NCBI RefSeq assembly: GCF_032062135.1
Contig: NC_092860.1
Coordinates: 155,949,214 to 156,013,213, forward strand
Length of the DNA stretch: 64,000 nucleotides
Source of the DNA: Pyxicephalus adspersus
Taxonomy: Eukaryota; Chordata; Amphibia; Anura; Pyxicephalidae
Direction of reading: 5' to 3'
The notes below the pieces were generated by a model. It searched no databases. It saw only the letters and a program-made list of their open reading frames with translations, and was not told where the DNA came from. The position numbers and the translations under genes are program-made. Below are positions 54,968 through 64,000 of this stretch, piece after piece (the stretch's first letter is position 1; each line of letters starts with the position of its first letter).

Positions 54968-57075
54968 TTACTGGGTATACTCTCTTTCGTAAAGACAGAG
55001 TCAAACGAAAGGGTGGTGGTGTCTGTCTGTATGTGAGAAGTGATATGAAAGTGAATGTGAAAGACGAAATTGCAGAGGGAACAAGAGATAAGGGTTGAGG
55101 CATTATGGGTGGAGGTAGGTGTGGGGTTTAATTACACACAATTAATTATTGGAGTCTGCTATAGGCCCCCAGGGCGAAGGGAGAAATAGAAAATCAACTG
55201 CTAGCGCAGATAGAAAACACAGCAAAAAGTGGAAATGTTTTAATCATGAGAGATTCAACTACCCTGACACTGACTGGAGTAATGACACTACAGGAACAGC
55301 AAAAGGGAGGAAATTTGTGAATTTAATACAAGATAATTTTTTTGGTACAGTTTATTGAAGCCCCAACTAGAAATGATACTCTGCTGGACCTAGTTCTTTC
55401 TAACAATGCAGAGCTTATAACAAATGTGCAAATAAAAGAGAATTTGGGTAGCAGTGACCATGATATGATTTCCTTTAATGTTAGCTGTAAACAGGAAGCA
55501 AAAACAGGAAAGATAAAAACATTTAAGCAAATTTTCCATTATTAAGGGCGGCTCTCTGTGACTTGCACTGGGAGACAATATTTTCCTCAAAGAACACAGA
55601 ACAGAAATGGGAATGTTTCAAGTCTGTTCTACTAAACTGAAAAATATATTCCAATGGGTAATAAGTTTAAGAGGCTAAAATTAAATCCTATGAGGATTTC
55701 AGCTGATGTTAAGAAAGCCATAAAGAACAAGAAAGAGGCATTTCAAAAATATAAAAATGAAACATCACCTTCATCATTTGAAACCTATAAAGAATATAAC
55801 AAAAGATGTATAAAGGAGATAAAATGTGCAAAACTTCAAAGGAAAGTAAGGCAAACTCACCAAAAGTTTTCAAATATGTTAATAACAAAAAGTTCAGATC
55901 TGAGCATGTAGGCTCCTTAAAGGATGTCGCTGGGTTGGTAACTGGGGATAAAGACAAGGCAGATATACTAAACACTTTTTTTTAGCTCTGTGTACACGAA
56001 GGAAAATGGCAGAGCTCAAGTCCAAATTCATAATAGCAATGTCACTGCCTTGAATGGTTCAGAATTGGTAGAATTGAGAAACAGCTGGGAAAAAATTAAG
56101 GTTGACAAAGATCCAGGACTTAATGGATTACATCCACGTGTCCTTAAAGAGCTGAGCTAAGTTATTTCAAAGCCATTATTTCTTATTTTTTGAGAGTCTT
56201 TAGTCACTGGCAAGGTACCGATGGATTGGCGTAAGGCCAATGTGGTTCATATCCACAGTTTGCTCTTAGAGGAGTTTCTGCTAGAAAATAATATTATAAT
56301 GAAAAAATAAGAATGGCTTCAAGAAAGACAGAAGGTGTCAAACAAATTTACTCTCTTTTAATGAGGAAGTAAGGAAACAGATAGACAGTGGAGTGGCAGT
56401 TGATAAAGTGTACCTGGACTTTGCTAAAGCATTTGACACTGTACCCCACAGACGGTTAATATGCAAGTTAGGGTCAATAGGTTTAGAAAAGTCAATCTGT
56501 AAATGCATAGAGAACTGGGTTCAGTGTTGGGACCTTTACTGTTTAAAAACTTCATAAATGATATAGCGTTTGGGAGTTCAAAGTACTATTTCTGTGTTTG
56601 CAGATGACACCAAGCTATGTAATGGAATGAAGTCTGGAATATTCAGTCCAGTTTTCGTCACCAGTTCACAAAAAGGACATTGTGGAAGTGGAGAGAGTGC
56701 TGAGAAGGGCAACTAAATTATTAAAATGAATGGAGGAGCTCAGCTATGAGGAGAGATTAGCTGAACTGAATCTATTCTCCCTTGAGAAGAGACGTATAGG
56801 GGGGATATGATCACCCTGTATAAATATATAAATGGCCCATATAGAGAACTCTCTTCCCCATTATTCACTTTGAGATCATTACAAAACACAAGGGGGCGCT
56901 CTTTGTGTCTGGAGGAAAAGAAGTTTAAGCTCCGGATAAGGAAGGGATTCTTCTCTGTAAGGTGTGTGAAAATGTGGAACCGGCTCCCTCAGGAAGGAAT
57001 TTCAGCAAATACTATAGATTGCTTTAAGAAAAAGCTGGATGTTGTTCTTGAAGCACAGAATATAACTGGGGATTA
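54968..57075 (+). pseudogene. CR1-like LINE ORF2 remnant nested in the gypsy element
   Basis: In order: 'GYTLFRKDRVKRKGGGVCLYVRSDMK' (endonuclease), 'PTRNDTLLDLVLSNN...LGSSDHDMISF' (endonuclease end), 'ISADVKKAIKNKKEAFQKYK' linker, 'KADILNTFF', 'DPGLNGLHPRVLKEL'-like block near 56110, 'VYLDFAKAFDTVPHRRLI' (56410-56460), 'SVFADDTKLCNGMK' (catalytic FADD, about 56590-56640), and '[19 protein letters not shown]...RGRSLCLEEKKF...RVKMWNRLPQE' (56807-57076). It covers most of a CR1 ORF2 with many frame breaks and an internal deletion in the RT. Inactive. Confidence 0.85.
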
Positions 57076-57255
57076 AGGATTTAAAGTAAAAATACCAGTG
57101 ATCCAGGGAACATCCGATTGCCTCATGAAATCAGGAAGGAATTTTTTTCCCCTGTTGAAGTAAGTTGTACCAGGACTTTTTTTTCCTTCCTTCCTCTGGA
57201 CCAACTATGTCTTATAGGGTATTATATTATATCATACCTGGGATATGTTTATTTC
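57076..57255 (+). other. 3' UTR of the CR1-like LINE
   Basis: 'gggaacatccgattgcctcatgaaatcaggaaggaa-ttttttcccct-ttg' is typical of the CR1 3' end. It stops where gypsy sequence resumes. Confidence 0.6.
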
Positions 57256-58050
57256 CCTAGTGGTTTTGCTTTTGGAAAGGCTTTTGCAGACATCTCTGCG
57301 GACTTCTTCTCAGCCTATCACCTGCAGACTAATGGGCAGACAGAAAGAGTTAATCAAGCCCTGGAGCAATATATCCAAGCCCTTGTCTCTGTCCACCATG
57401 ATGACGGGGTAGCACTGCTTCCATGGCCGGAGTTCACCCACAACAACCATGTCAGCACCAGCACCAAGGAATCAACTTTCTACATTGTCCAAGGCAAATA
57501 TCCTCGCCTTCCATCTTCTATATCTTGCTCTGCTGAAATACCTGCTGTCAGTGGCCTGTAGAGAGACGTTAACCACATCTTGGCTTCTACTTGTGAGCAT
57601 CTGGAACACATAGCTCTAAGGCACAAGAAGTTTGCTGATCGACGTTGCTGTAAGGCGCCTTTTCTCCAACCTGGAGATTAAGCCTGGCTCTCTACAATGA
57701 ACATTCATTGCAAGGTTCTATCTCAGAAGTTTTCTCCATGGTTCATCGGACCTCATGCCATTTCTGCCAAGGTTAACCCAGTTTGCTACAAGTTGCGTCT
57801 TCTCTCACATCGCAAGGTGCCCAATGCCTTCCATATGTCTTTGCTTAAGCTGTTGGTCCTGAACCGCTTTTCACATCCCTCTTAGCTAGCTACTCCCACA
57901 CCCAATTCTTCTCAGGAATTTGAAGTCCATCAAATTCTGGATTCCAAGTTTTTTTGTAAAAACCTAATGTACCAAATTGATTGGAAAGGTTTTGGTCCTG
58001 AGCAGAGATCGTGGGTTCCAGCTACAGATGTGACTGCACTAGGGATGGGT
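57256..58050 (+). pseudogene. Second Ty3/gypsy copy: integrase core end and chromodomain
   Basis: 'KAFADISADFFSAYHLQTNGQTERVNQALEQYIQAL' resumes the integrase core, followed by 'FADRR', 'KVLSQKFSPWFIGPHAI' (GPF-type region), 'NAFHMSLLK', and 'FEVHQILDSKFFCKNLMYQIDWKGFGPEQRSWVPATDV', a chromodomain that targets chromovirus integrases to chromatin. About 120 residues are missing between this part and the zinc-finger fragment left of the CR1 insertion, so a deletion accompanied or preceded the insertion. Stops at 57561 and elsewhere. Confidence 0.88.
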
Positions 58051-58600
58051 GAGCAAATTTTTAAAATTTTTGGGACCTGCAAGACCAATCAGGGGAGAGG
58101 TCCGCTGTTAGCTCCGCCCCTTTGATTGCTGTTGCAATCCTGAACTATGTGTTCCTAGATAGAGTTCCTCTATCCAGGAACACAGTGTGAGTCTCTCTAG
58201 CTGCTCATGAATATATGCAGTGTGGGAAAAAAACACTGATTTTTCCCACGGCGGCGTCCCTTCATAATCGCAAGCCACATGACTCGGGACTCTGATAGGA
58301 GGTGTATCGTGGCTGCATTTATGAATGGAGCCGTGAGAATCCTCCTCTCAGTGAGAGATCCCTGGACACCACAGGTTAGAATGAAGTCTTGCACGGGGAT
58401 CGCACAGTGACAGGAGGATTCCCATGACTGTATTTGTGAATGCAGCTGTGGTAATATTCCTATAGCGATTTCCGATGGTTTTGCGAATCCATCGGAACTT
58501 TGAGGAACTTTTCGAGGAAATTATAACCTATTCTGGGGTGATTCCAGAGCCACCGGGTCAAAAACACTTCTGTTCCCCATAGCAAAAAGGACCATTTCCA
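58042..58600. repeat. hAT-like non-autonomous repeat
   Basis: It opens 'tagggatgggtgagcaaatt', similar in reverse complement to 'ttgctctgctcatccctac' at 63396-63415. Internal sequence includes 'cgatggttttgcgaatccatcggaac', a short hairpin. No coding capacity. Confidence 0.4.
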
Positions 58601-58935
58601 AATGTTGGGTTCAAACGCCAAAACTCTGTATTCACCTCAAGCGGACACCTCCCTGTTACTTGATTGCTTTTCCTTGGTTCTTTAACTGTCTTGGTCAGGT
58701 GAATATCCACACAGCATAACCATTTCAGCAGGAAGTCTTTACTGGAGATTTCAGAACATTATACATGGGAACGATTATCTTCAGGTTCTGTTAACAATAA
58801 GTTCTTGCATAAAATATAGAAATGCTAGGTAATCTTTTTCCCAATATTAGGCTCTATTGTCTTTGTACCTTTTAATCCATTCTCCAGCCAAAGTAAGTTA
58901 CCTGCAGAAATACTACAAGCTACTGCATTTCTATT
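58601..58935. other. Non-coding sequence
   Basis: Nothing recognised. Confidence 0.4.
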
Positions 58936-59560
58936 ATTAATAATAAACAGTATTTATATAGTGCCAACATATTATGCAGCACTGTACAATATATAGGGGT
59001 TGCAAATGAAAGACAGATACAGACAGTAACACAGAAGGAGAGGATCCTGCCCGGAGGAGCTTACGATCTAGGAGGTGTGGGAAATATCACACAATAGGAG
59101 GGGAGATATGGAATGGTGGGAAGTAGTGAGGGTTTTCGAAGACAGAAGAAAATGGGTAGGCGCAAGCCAAATAGCAACTCATTAGTAGGTCATTGGAGGA
59201 GCAAAGAGAGCGGCTGGGGGAGTATTTTTTTACCAGGTCAGAAAGCTAAGTGGGACAATAACTGTGGAGGGATTTGAAGGCAAAGCACAGGTGCCTAAGG
59301 TGCAATGGAAGCCAATGGAGAGAACTAGAAAGTGAGGCAGCAGAAGAGGAGCGGAGGGAAGGATGGATGAGTCTGGCTGCAGCATTCATAATAGACTGTA
59401 GAGGAGAGAGTCAGGTTAGTGGAATACCAGAGAGGAGGAGGTTACAGTAGTCCAGACGGGAGATGATAAGAGCGTGTACAAGGAGTTTGGTGGTCTGTCT
59501 CCGGTGACAGGTGGGGGGGGGGGGGGGGGGGATGGAATGGGCAAGCTTCCTGAAAGGTAA
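58936..59560 (+). repeat. High-copy interspersed repeat with poly(G) tract
   Basis: Starts 'tttatatagtgccaacatattatgcagcactgtac' and continues with 'ggagcttacgatcta', 'taactgtggagggatttgaagg'. It is shared in part with 24595-24655 and, reversed, with 44858-45035. A run of about 18 G lies at 59513-59530. Confidence 0.75.
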
Positions 59561-61849
59561 GCAAGATTGTACTGTTATGAACGAACATTGAGCAGCAGCC
59601 TCAGGACAGCCCTTTACTTTATGGTGTAGAGCAACATCTTGTTAGCAGGTATTTCTCTGATCCTCACGCATCAATCCTTTCCCACTTTGTTTCGGCCAGC
59701 CTACCCAGATTTATCAGCAGCACAAGCACCAGCAGCAGGAACACCAGGCCAACTAGGAGGTACCACAGCCTCATAGGCATGATGGCCAACTATTTCTACA
59801 TACGCCATCAACATGGTCTCCCATGTAATGCATTTTCTTGTAAGTTTCATGTCAATGCCCCATCTAGCTAAAGAAATTGTCACTACTTGCTAGTTATTTT
59901 GCACCAAAAGACCATTTTTCGATTGTGTACAGAATTAGAAGTGAACAGATCATAAAAATGGTGTCACTCTGACTCAATACTGCTCCATATTCCTAAAATT
60001 GGAAAATTCCACCCAAAGTCACCATTTTAAAGTGAAACTAAATGTTGTAAATAAAGACGTCAACCAGGCATTTACTTTTATTGAAGAAGGCATTGCAATA
60101 AAAATTCTGCCTGTTAATATTTTTGCATTGTGGATATAGAGTTCCACCTCAAACCTTTTTAAATTTGGATTTTTAGAAAGAGATTAGGAATCACTAGTTT
60201 TTTTAAAAAATTAGTAAAAAAAGTGTAAGGGTTCTTGATAAAAAGGATCTTTTATTACCACTTCACATGAATCTGTGGAATAAATGCTAATATTACCAAA
60301 TGTTTACCAATAAGTACTTAATTCTTTCCATTCTTCCAGGCATTCTTGGCCCCATGGTCTTCAGCTATTGATCATTACAGCAGACAGTCTATTGTTTTCA
60401 GTTATATAAAAGAATCAGTAAAGCTGCCAACGTATAGAATTTCAAACTCTGTTCAGAAAACAGATTAGAGTTCTCCATTGATAAAACACAGAAGAAACTC
60501 AATACTCTAATTTAAATTTAAATAAAAGTAAACAGCAGCAGCAGATAGTACAATGCAAACTTCACTTTCTCAAGGCAGTAATAAAAGCTTTCAAGGTATT
60601 TTTGCTGGGATATTCATCAATCCCATGTACTTTCCAGAGGTGCTCATTGAACGAGGTTTATACTCCAAATTCTAAGTCAGATTCTAATAAATAGAAGTAT
60701 AGTACTTCCTAAAGCATAGAAACAGAATTATGTCAATAGGAAATGATACAATATATATTAACCAATATAATAAAATCAAATCTTTTCATGTGAAATGAAT
60801 GATATCACCCACTCAATATTATAAAAAAAACTTTAAAACCCGTATGCAAGATATTTCCACTTTACAATGAAGACCTATTTATTTGCAGCTTTATCTCTCT
60901 CTCTCCATAACCAATAAAATCCAATACACTTATCACCTAACCACCTGGTTTAGTTACTCCTTGGTATTCTGTAATATATTTTTCACCTGACAAGTAAAGC
61001 AGATCTTTTTTTTTGTATATCTCACAATTTCAAAATGTTATTATTGGGTCATCAGACTTAAGAAGTGCACACTCTGCGTTATATGACTCTTACCTGCAGA
61101 CTAAGTCTAATAGGCTCTACTGTAAGAGGCGAACCATCTCTATTGAAGTGTATCGAAACCTAAAGCCAAAAGGTGTTAAGTTACCACTTATGATGCAATT
61201 GGTTGCTTTTGCACTTTACTTTCACTTAATAATCCTGCAATTCCCACACTTTCTGTCAATATTCTTTCACACTCATTCAACTTCCTCTATAGAGGGGACC
61301 TTGGTTGCCATTAGTTTACTCTCCTAACCTTGGACATCATTGAACTTCCGTCATAATGAAAAGACCAGTATTTGCAAGACATAGACATACCTAGTCAAAA
61401 AACATCCGTCATTCTTTTTCTGAAATCCTATTTTAGCAGTGGTTTTCTCCCACAAACATGTTCCCTTTTCCCCTTTGTGCAAGTCTTTAATCGTTCACCT
61501 CAATCAGCCACCATTGATAATTCCCTATGGAAAACAGGCCCCTCCATTTTCCAGGTTAAATTAGGATGTGGTGTTCCTTCAGTGGGTGGATGTGATCTCC
61601 ACAGTACCCCATCATGACCTACCCAAAGGCAGCTTCGGTTGCACAGCATTGTCCATTTTCTCTATGCATTACCACCCTACATAAACATCCTCAACTCACT
61701 GAGGGCAATTCATAATTGCAAATGTTAGTATTGCAGCTGATTCCATTGTTTGCTTTATAGCTGCTTCTATTACAGCTTGCAGAATCAGACCACCTTATGC
61801 AAGTTTATAGCCAGGGACACATCACACTTGCAAACAAAATTACCATTAG
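59561..61849. other. Non-coding or unrecognised sequence
   Basis: No domain or exon recognised. 59701-59883 (- strand, 60 codons) and 61013-61617 (+ strand) carry modest open frames without motifs. 60040-60860 is AT-rich. The right edge (61640-61850) may belong to the 3' side of the Ngaro-like ORF1 remnant. Confidence 0.35.
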
Positions 61850-63110
61850 CTCTCATGAGCACTCATGCCGGAAACGGCAGCCACTTCCAAATTTGCATCT
61901 CCCCTCATTAAATAGCCAGGCTACTGCTTTCTTTTTACCAGCCGGCAATCCAACAACAGCTCGCTGCCCACAGCTCCCCCCTGAAAAAACTGGGTGACTC
62001 CCTGCCTGCCCACAGACCTGATTCTCATTCACAAACCAATATCCTTGTGATTCCAGCGTAGTGACGATCTTACAGCCTTCCTTTGACAAAACTGTTCATC
62101 ATACCACAACCACATTGTGCCGACATAAAGCTGATACGCCTCCCGGACCGCGTCCCTAATAGCAAAACAACGCCGCACGCTGTTCTGGCTGTCGTTCTCC
62201 CATGACACTTGCTAAAATGCTAAACACCTGCAACCAATAAAAAAAGGCCTGCGGAATTAAACAATAGCTCCTCTGCTCACTTTCCTCCCAATGCCCATCT
62301 CCCACATTGCCCCCCAAATTAAAATGTTCCAGGGGCAACAATGAAAAAACATGCACATTCTCACCCTTCAAAATGCGCTCCCGCACCTCCTCTTTCTAAT
62401 GTGTTCCCAATGGTCCCTCAAAGCAAACGTTTACTTCCTCTCTGGCCGCGTCCCCACCCCTTCTCCTGACCTTCTGGAACCCCCACTGGTACCCTATCCT
62501 CTGCGCCCATCCCCACCACGAAACCCTCCGCCACTACTTGCCTCTCTGTGCCCACCCCCACTGCCCCACATGCGTAGTTTTCCTCACCCACCCCACCCTT
62601 TGATCCCCTCCTTGTTGCAACTTCCTAACTACCTCCTTGAGCCCTTCTAGGACTTCATAAACCCCCCTACACCCCCATGCTGCCCCCTAATTATAGTCCT
62701 CCCCCACTCCCCTGTCAGCCTCCTGTCCATCCCCCCACAACACACATTGCCCTCATCCATACAATACCACAGCACTCCCTGGCAGCCACAGCCCTCTCTC
62801 CAGAGCTCCGTTATTGCAGGGGATTCCTCCCTAACTTCTGCCCAGCCTGGGCCAATCTGCACCCAGCTGGCAAGTTCAGAGGGTTCCACTTGGGGCTCCC
62901 AACATGGCACTGAGCTCTGGTAAAGGGTTTAGTGCTCAGGCGCTCTGAAGACCTATGCCCCTGAGGCCGTAGCCCACCTATTCTAGCTGAATGGGGCCCA
63001 TTAGCAGCCCTTCCCTCCAGCAACTCAGCCACCCTATCCTGCAGCCAGGTCTCACCTTGTTAGGCCGCCTTAGCGCTAAGCTCCTGCATCAAGGTGTCAA
63101 AAGACTCCAT
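61850..63110 (-). pseudogene. Ngaro/DIRS-like ORF1 (Gag-like) remnant with CCCH finger
   Basis: Minus strand: MESFDTLMQELSAKAA from 63110, then QGETWLQDRVAELLEG, a Gly/Pro-rich middle (62400-62900), 'MRERILKGENVHVFSLLPLEHFNL' and 'FFYWLQVFSILASVMGERQPEQRAALFCY' (62156-62386), and finally 'WLFNEGRCKFGSGCRFRHECS' (61853-61920), a CCCH-type zinc knuckle. The 'RILKGE-V..FSLLPLE', 'WLQ.F.ILASV' and 'FNEGRC....C.F.H.C' blocks are those of ORF1 in vertebrate tyrosine-recombinase retroelements, matching the YR/SGNH element at 18.1-20.5 kb in type. Several stops and frame changes. No RT or recombinase is adjacent. Confidence 0.72.
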
Positions 63111-64000
63111 GATGTGAGGACCTACCTATCAATTTTTTTTCCTGCAAAAAACTGTCCCTAATTTCCGTTTAACCCCCTATTTAACACCTCCATTCTCCTT
63201 CCACCACTACTTTTGACCCCTGGCTAGTTAACCCCTTAACCACCTATAGTGGCTGCCCTCACAATAACAATATTCAGTCTACAGGTTTCCTAGAGCTCAG
63301 TTGCCTTATTCACTAGAATGTGCCAATAGGAAAAGAATTTTAGCAAAATTTCCCATTTTGCAATGAAATTAATTTTACAGATCCATTTGGCAGAACTTGC
63401 TCTGCTCATCCCTACAAGAACCATCAATAAGGGGCATTAGGGATACCATGATTTACTAAAACCAATGGTGATATATATATACATATGCTTATGAAATGTA
63501 GAAGCATTTTACAAAGTCTTCATGGCTCAGAGTGAAGTTTAGATTTTTTTCACTCGTGGTTTTCAACCTTTTGACACATCAAGACAACCCTGTGGCACAT
63601 AACGTAATTATATAAAAAATATTTAAATATAAAAAAAACATTAAAAATCAAGTGCGTTATACAAAATGAAAAACTATTTCACAGTATAATTGTAGAACAT
63701 GAGTGGGAGTTGGAATGAGAAGCCTAACTTCTTAAACCCCGACCAAACGTTGGACTCTACCCAACCATAAATTGATTTCCATGTCAATGAGGCACAAGAT
63801 TTTTTTTACTGAATGATGTAGCGAGCCAAGAAAGCGTACAAATTAATATGGCAAAGATAATTAAAAAGTGTTATTAGAAAAAGAAGATCACTTATCCTTA
63901 CCAGTAAGTCATAATTGATTTATTCATTTTTTATCTTCTTTGTGGCATCAGGAGTCATGTCCAAACGTTTATCCTTTTGTTGAAGAGTAAGTTCTTGTAC
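63111..64000. other. Non-coding right edge
   Basis: Probably the 5' region of the ORF1 element up to about 63250, then a repeat end ('gctctgctcatccctac' at 63399-63415) and AT-rich sequence. At the extreme right, a minus-strand frame 'VQELTLQQKDKRLDMTPDATKKIKNE' ends in a stop and could be the end of a host or mobile-element exon cut by the window. It was not assignable. Confidence 0.3.

Overview
The window looks like draft-quality vertebrate DNA, most likely from an amphibian (frog). The evidence is type-2 vomeronasal receptor (V2R) exons with canonical GT/AG introns, and a dense mix of vertebrate mobile elements: hAT, Tc1/mariner, L1-like and CR1-like LINEs, Ty1/copia, chromodomain Ty3/gypsy, Penelope-like and tyrosine-recombinase (Ngaro/DIRS-like) elements. 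Two runs of N (9521-10446 and 23608-24594) are assembly gaps. There are no bacterial features, operons, CRISPR arrays or recognisable tRNA or rRNA genes.

The main host content is two paralogous V2R genes on the + strand. V2R-A is represented only by exon 5 (5239-5359) and the seven-transmembrane exon 6 (5974-6881). No exon 4 is seen upstream, where Penelope-type debris lies. V2R-B can be read as a complete six-exon gene from 26328 to 46480: exons 26328-26608, 28357-28648, 36941-37720, 43882-44109, 44582-44702 and 45576-46480. Every junction keeps frame and the predicted protein is about 868 residues. The two loci share intron 5 sequence, poly(A)-signal context and downstream flank, so they come from a segmental duplication. 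Two almost identical tandem duplications, each starting inside an exon, sit within V2R-B: 3.42 kb starting in exon 2 and 1.955 kb starting in exon 3. They leave acceptor-less partial exon copies in introns 2 and 3. They are either recent events or allelic sequence placed in tandem by the assembler.

Layout from left to right: a decayed hAT/BED transposase (1-1850, - strand) with subterminal repeats; unclassified repeats and hammerhead-like Penelope motifs; V2R-A; a CT-rich minisatellite running into gap 1; a Penelope-like reverse transcriptase remnant (10.4-12.0 kb); a multi-hairpin MITE (15.1-15.4 kb); a tyrosine recombinase plus SGNH hydrolase element (18.1-20.5 kb); a second MITE (20.9-21.5 kb); L1-like ORF1, gap 2 and ORF2 pieces (22.8-24.9 kb); a copia RNase H end with its 3' LTR (24.9 to about 26.1 kb) directly upstream of V2R-B; and V2R-B with L1-like, Tc1-like and another intronless element remnant in its introns. 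After it come a gypsy pol (47.9-50.1 kb), a 4.3 kb two-component minisatellite containing an inverted block with a PCED1-like esterase pseudogene (51.9-52.5 kb), a second gypsy integrase/chromodomain split by a CR1 LINE (54.9-58.05 kb), interspersed repeats, and a Ngaro-like ORF1 remnant on the - strand (61.85-63.1 kb).

Only the V2R exons look like maintained coding sequence. Almost everything else is decayed mobile DNA. The points most worth checking are the exon-interrupting tandem duplications in V2R-B, the PCED1-like gene that runs into minisatellite sequence, the repeated hammerhead-ribozyme-like motifs, and the tyrosine recombinase whose two catalytic arginine positions both read Gln.
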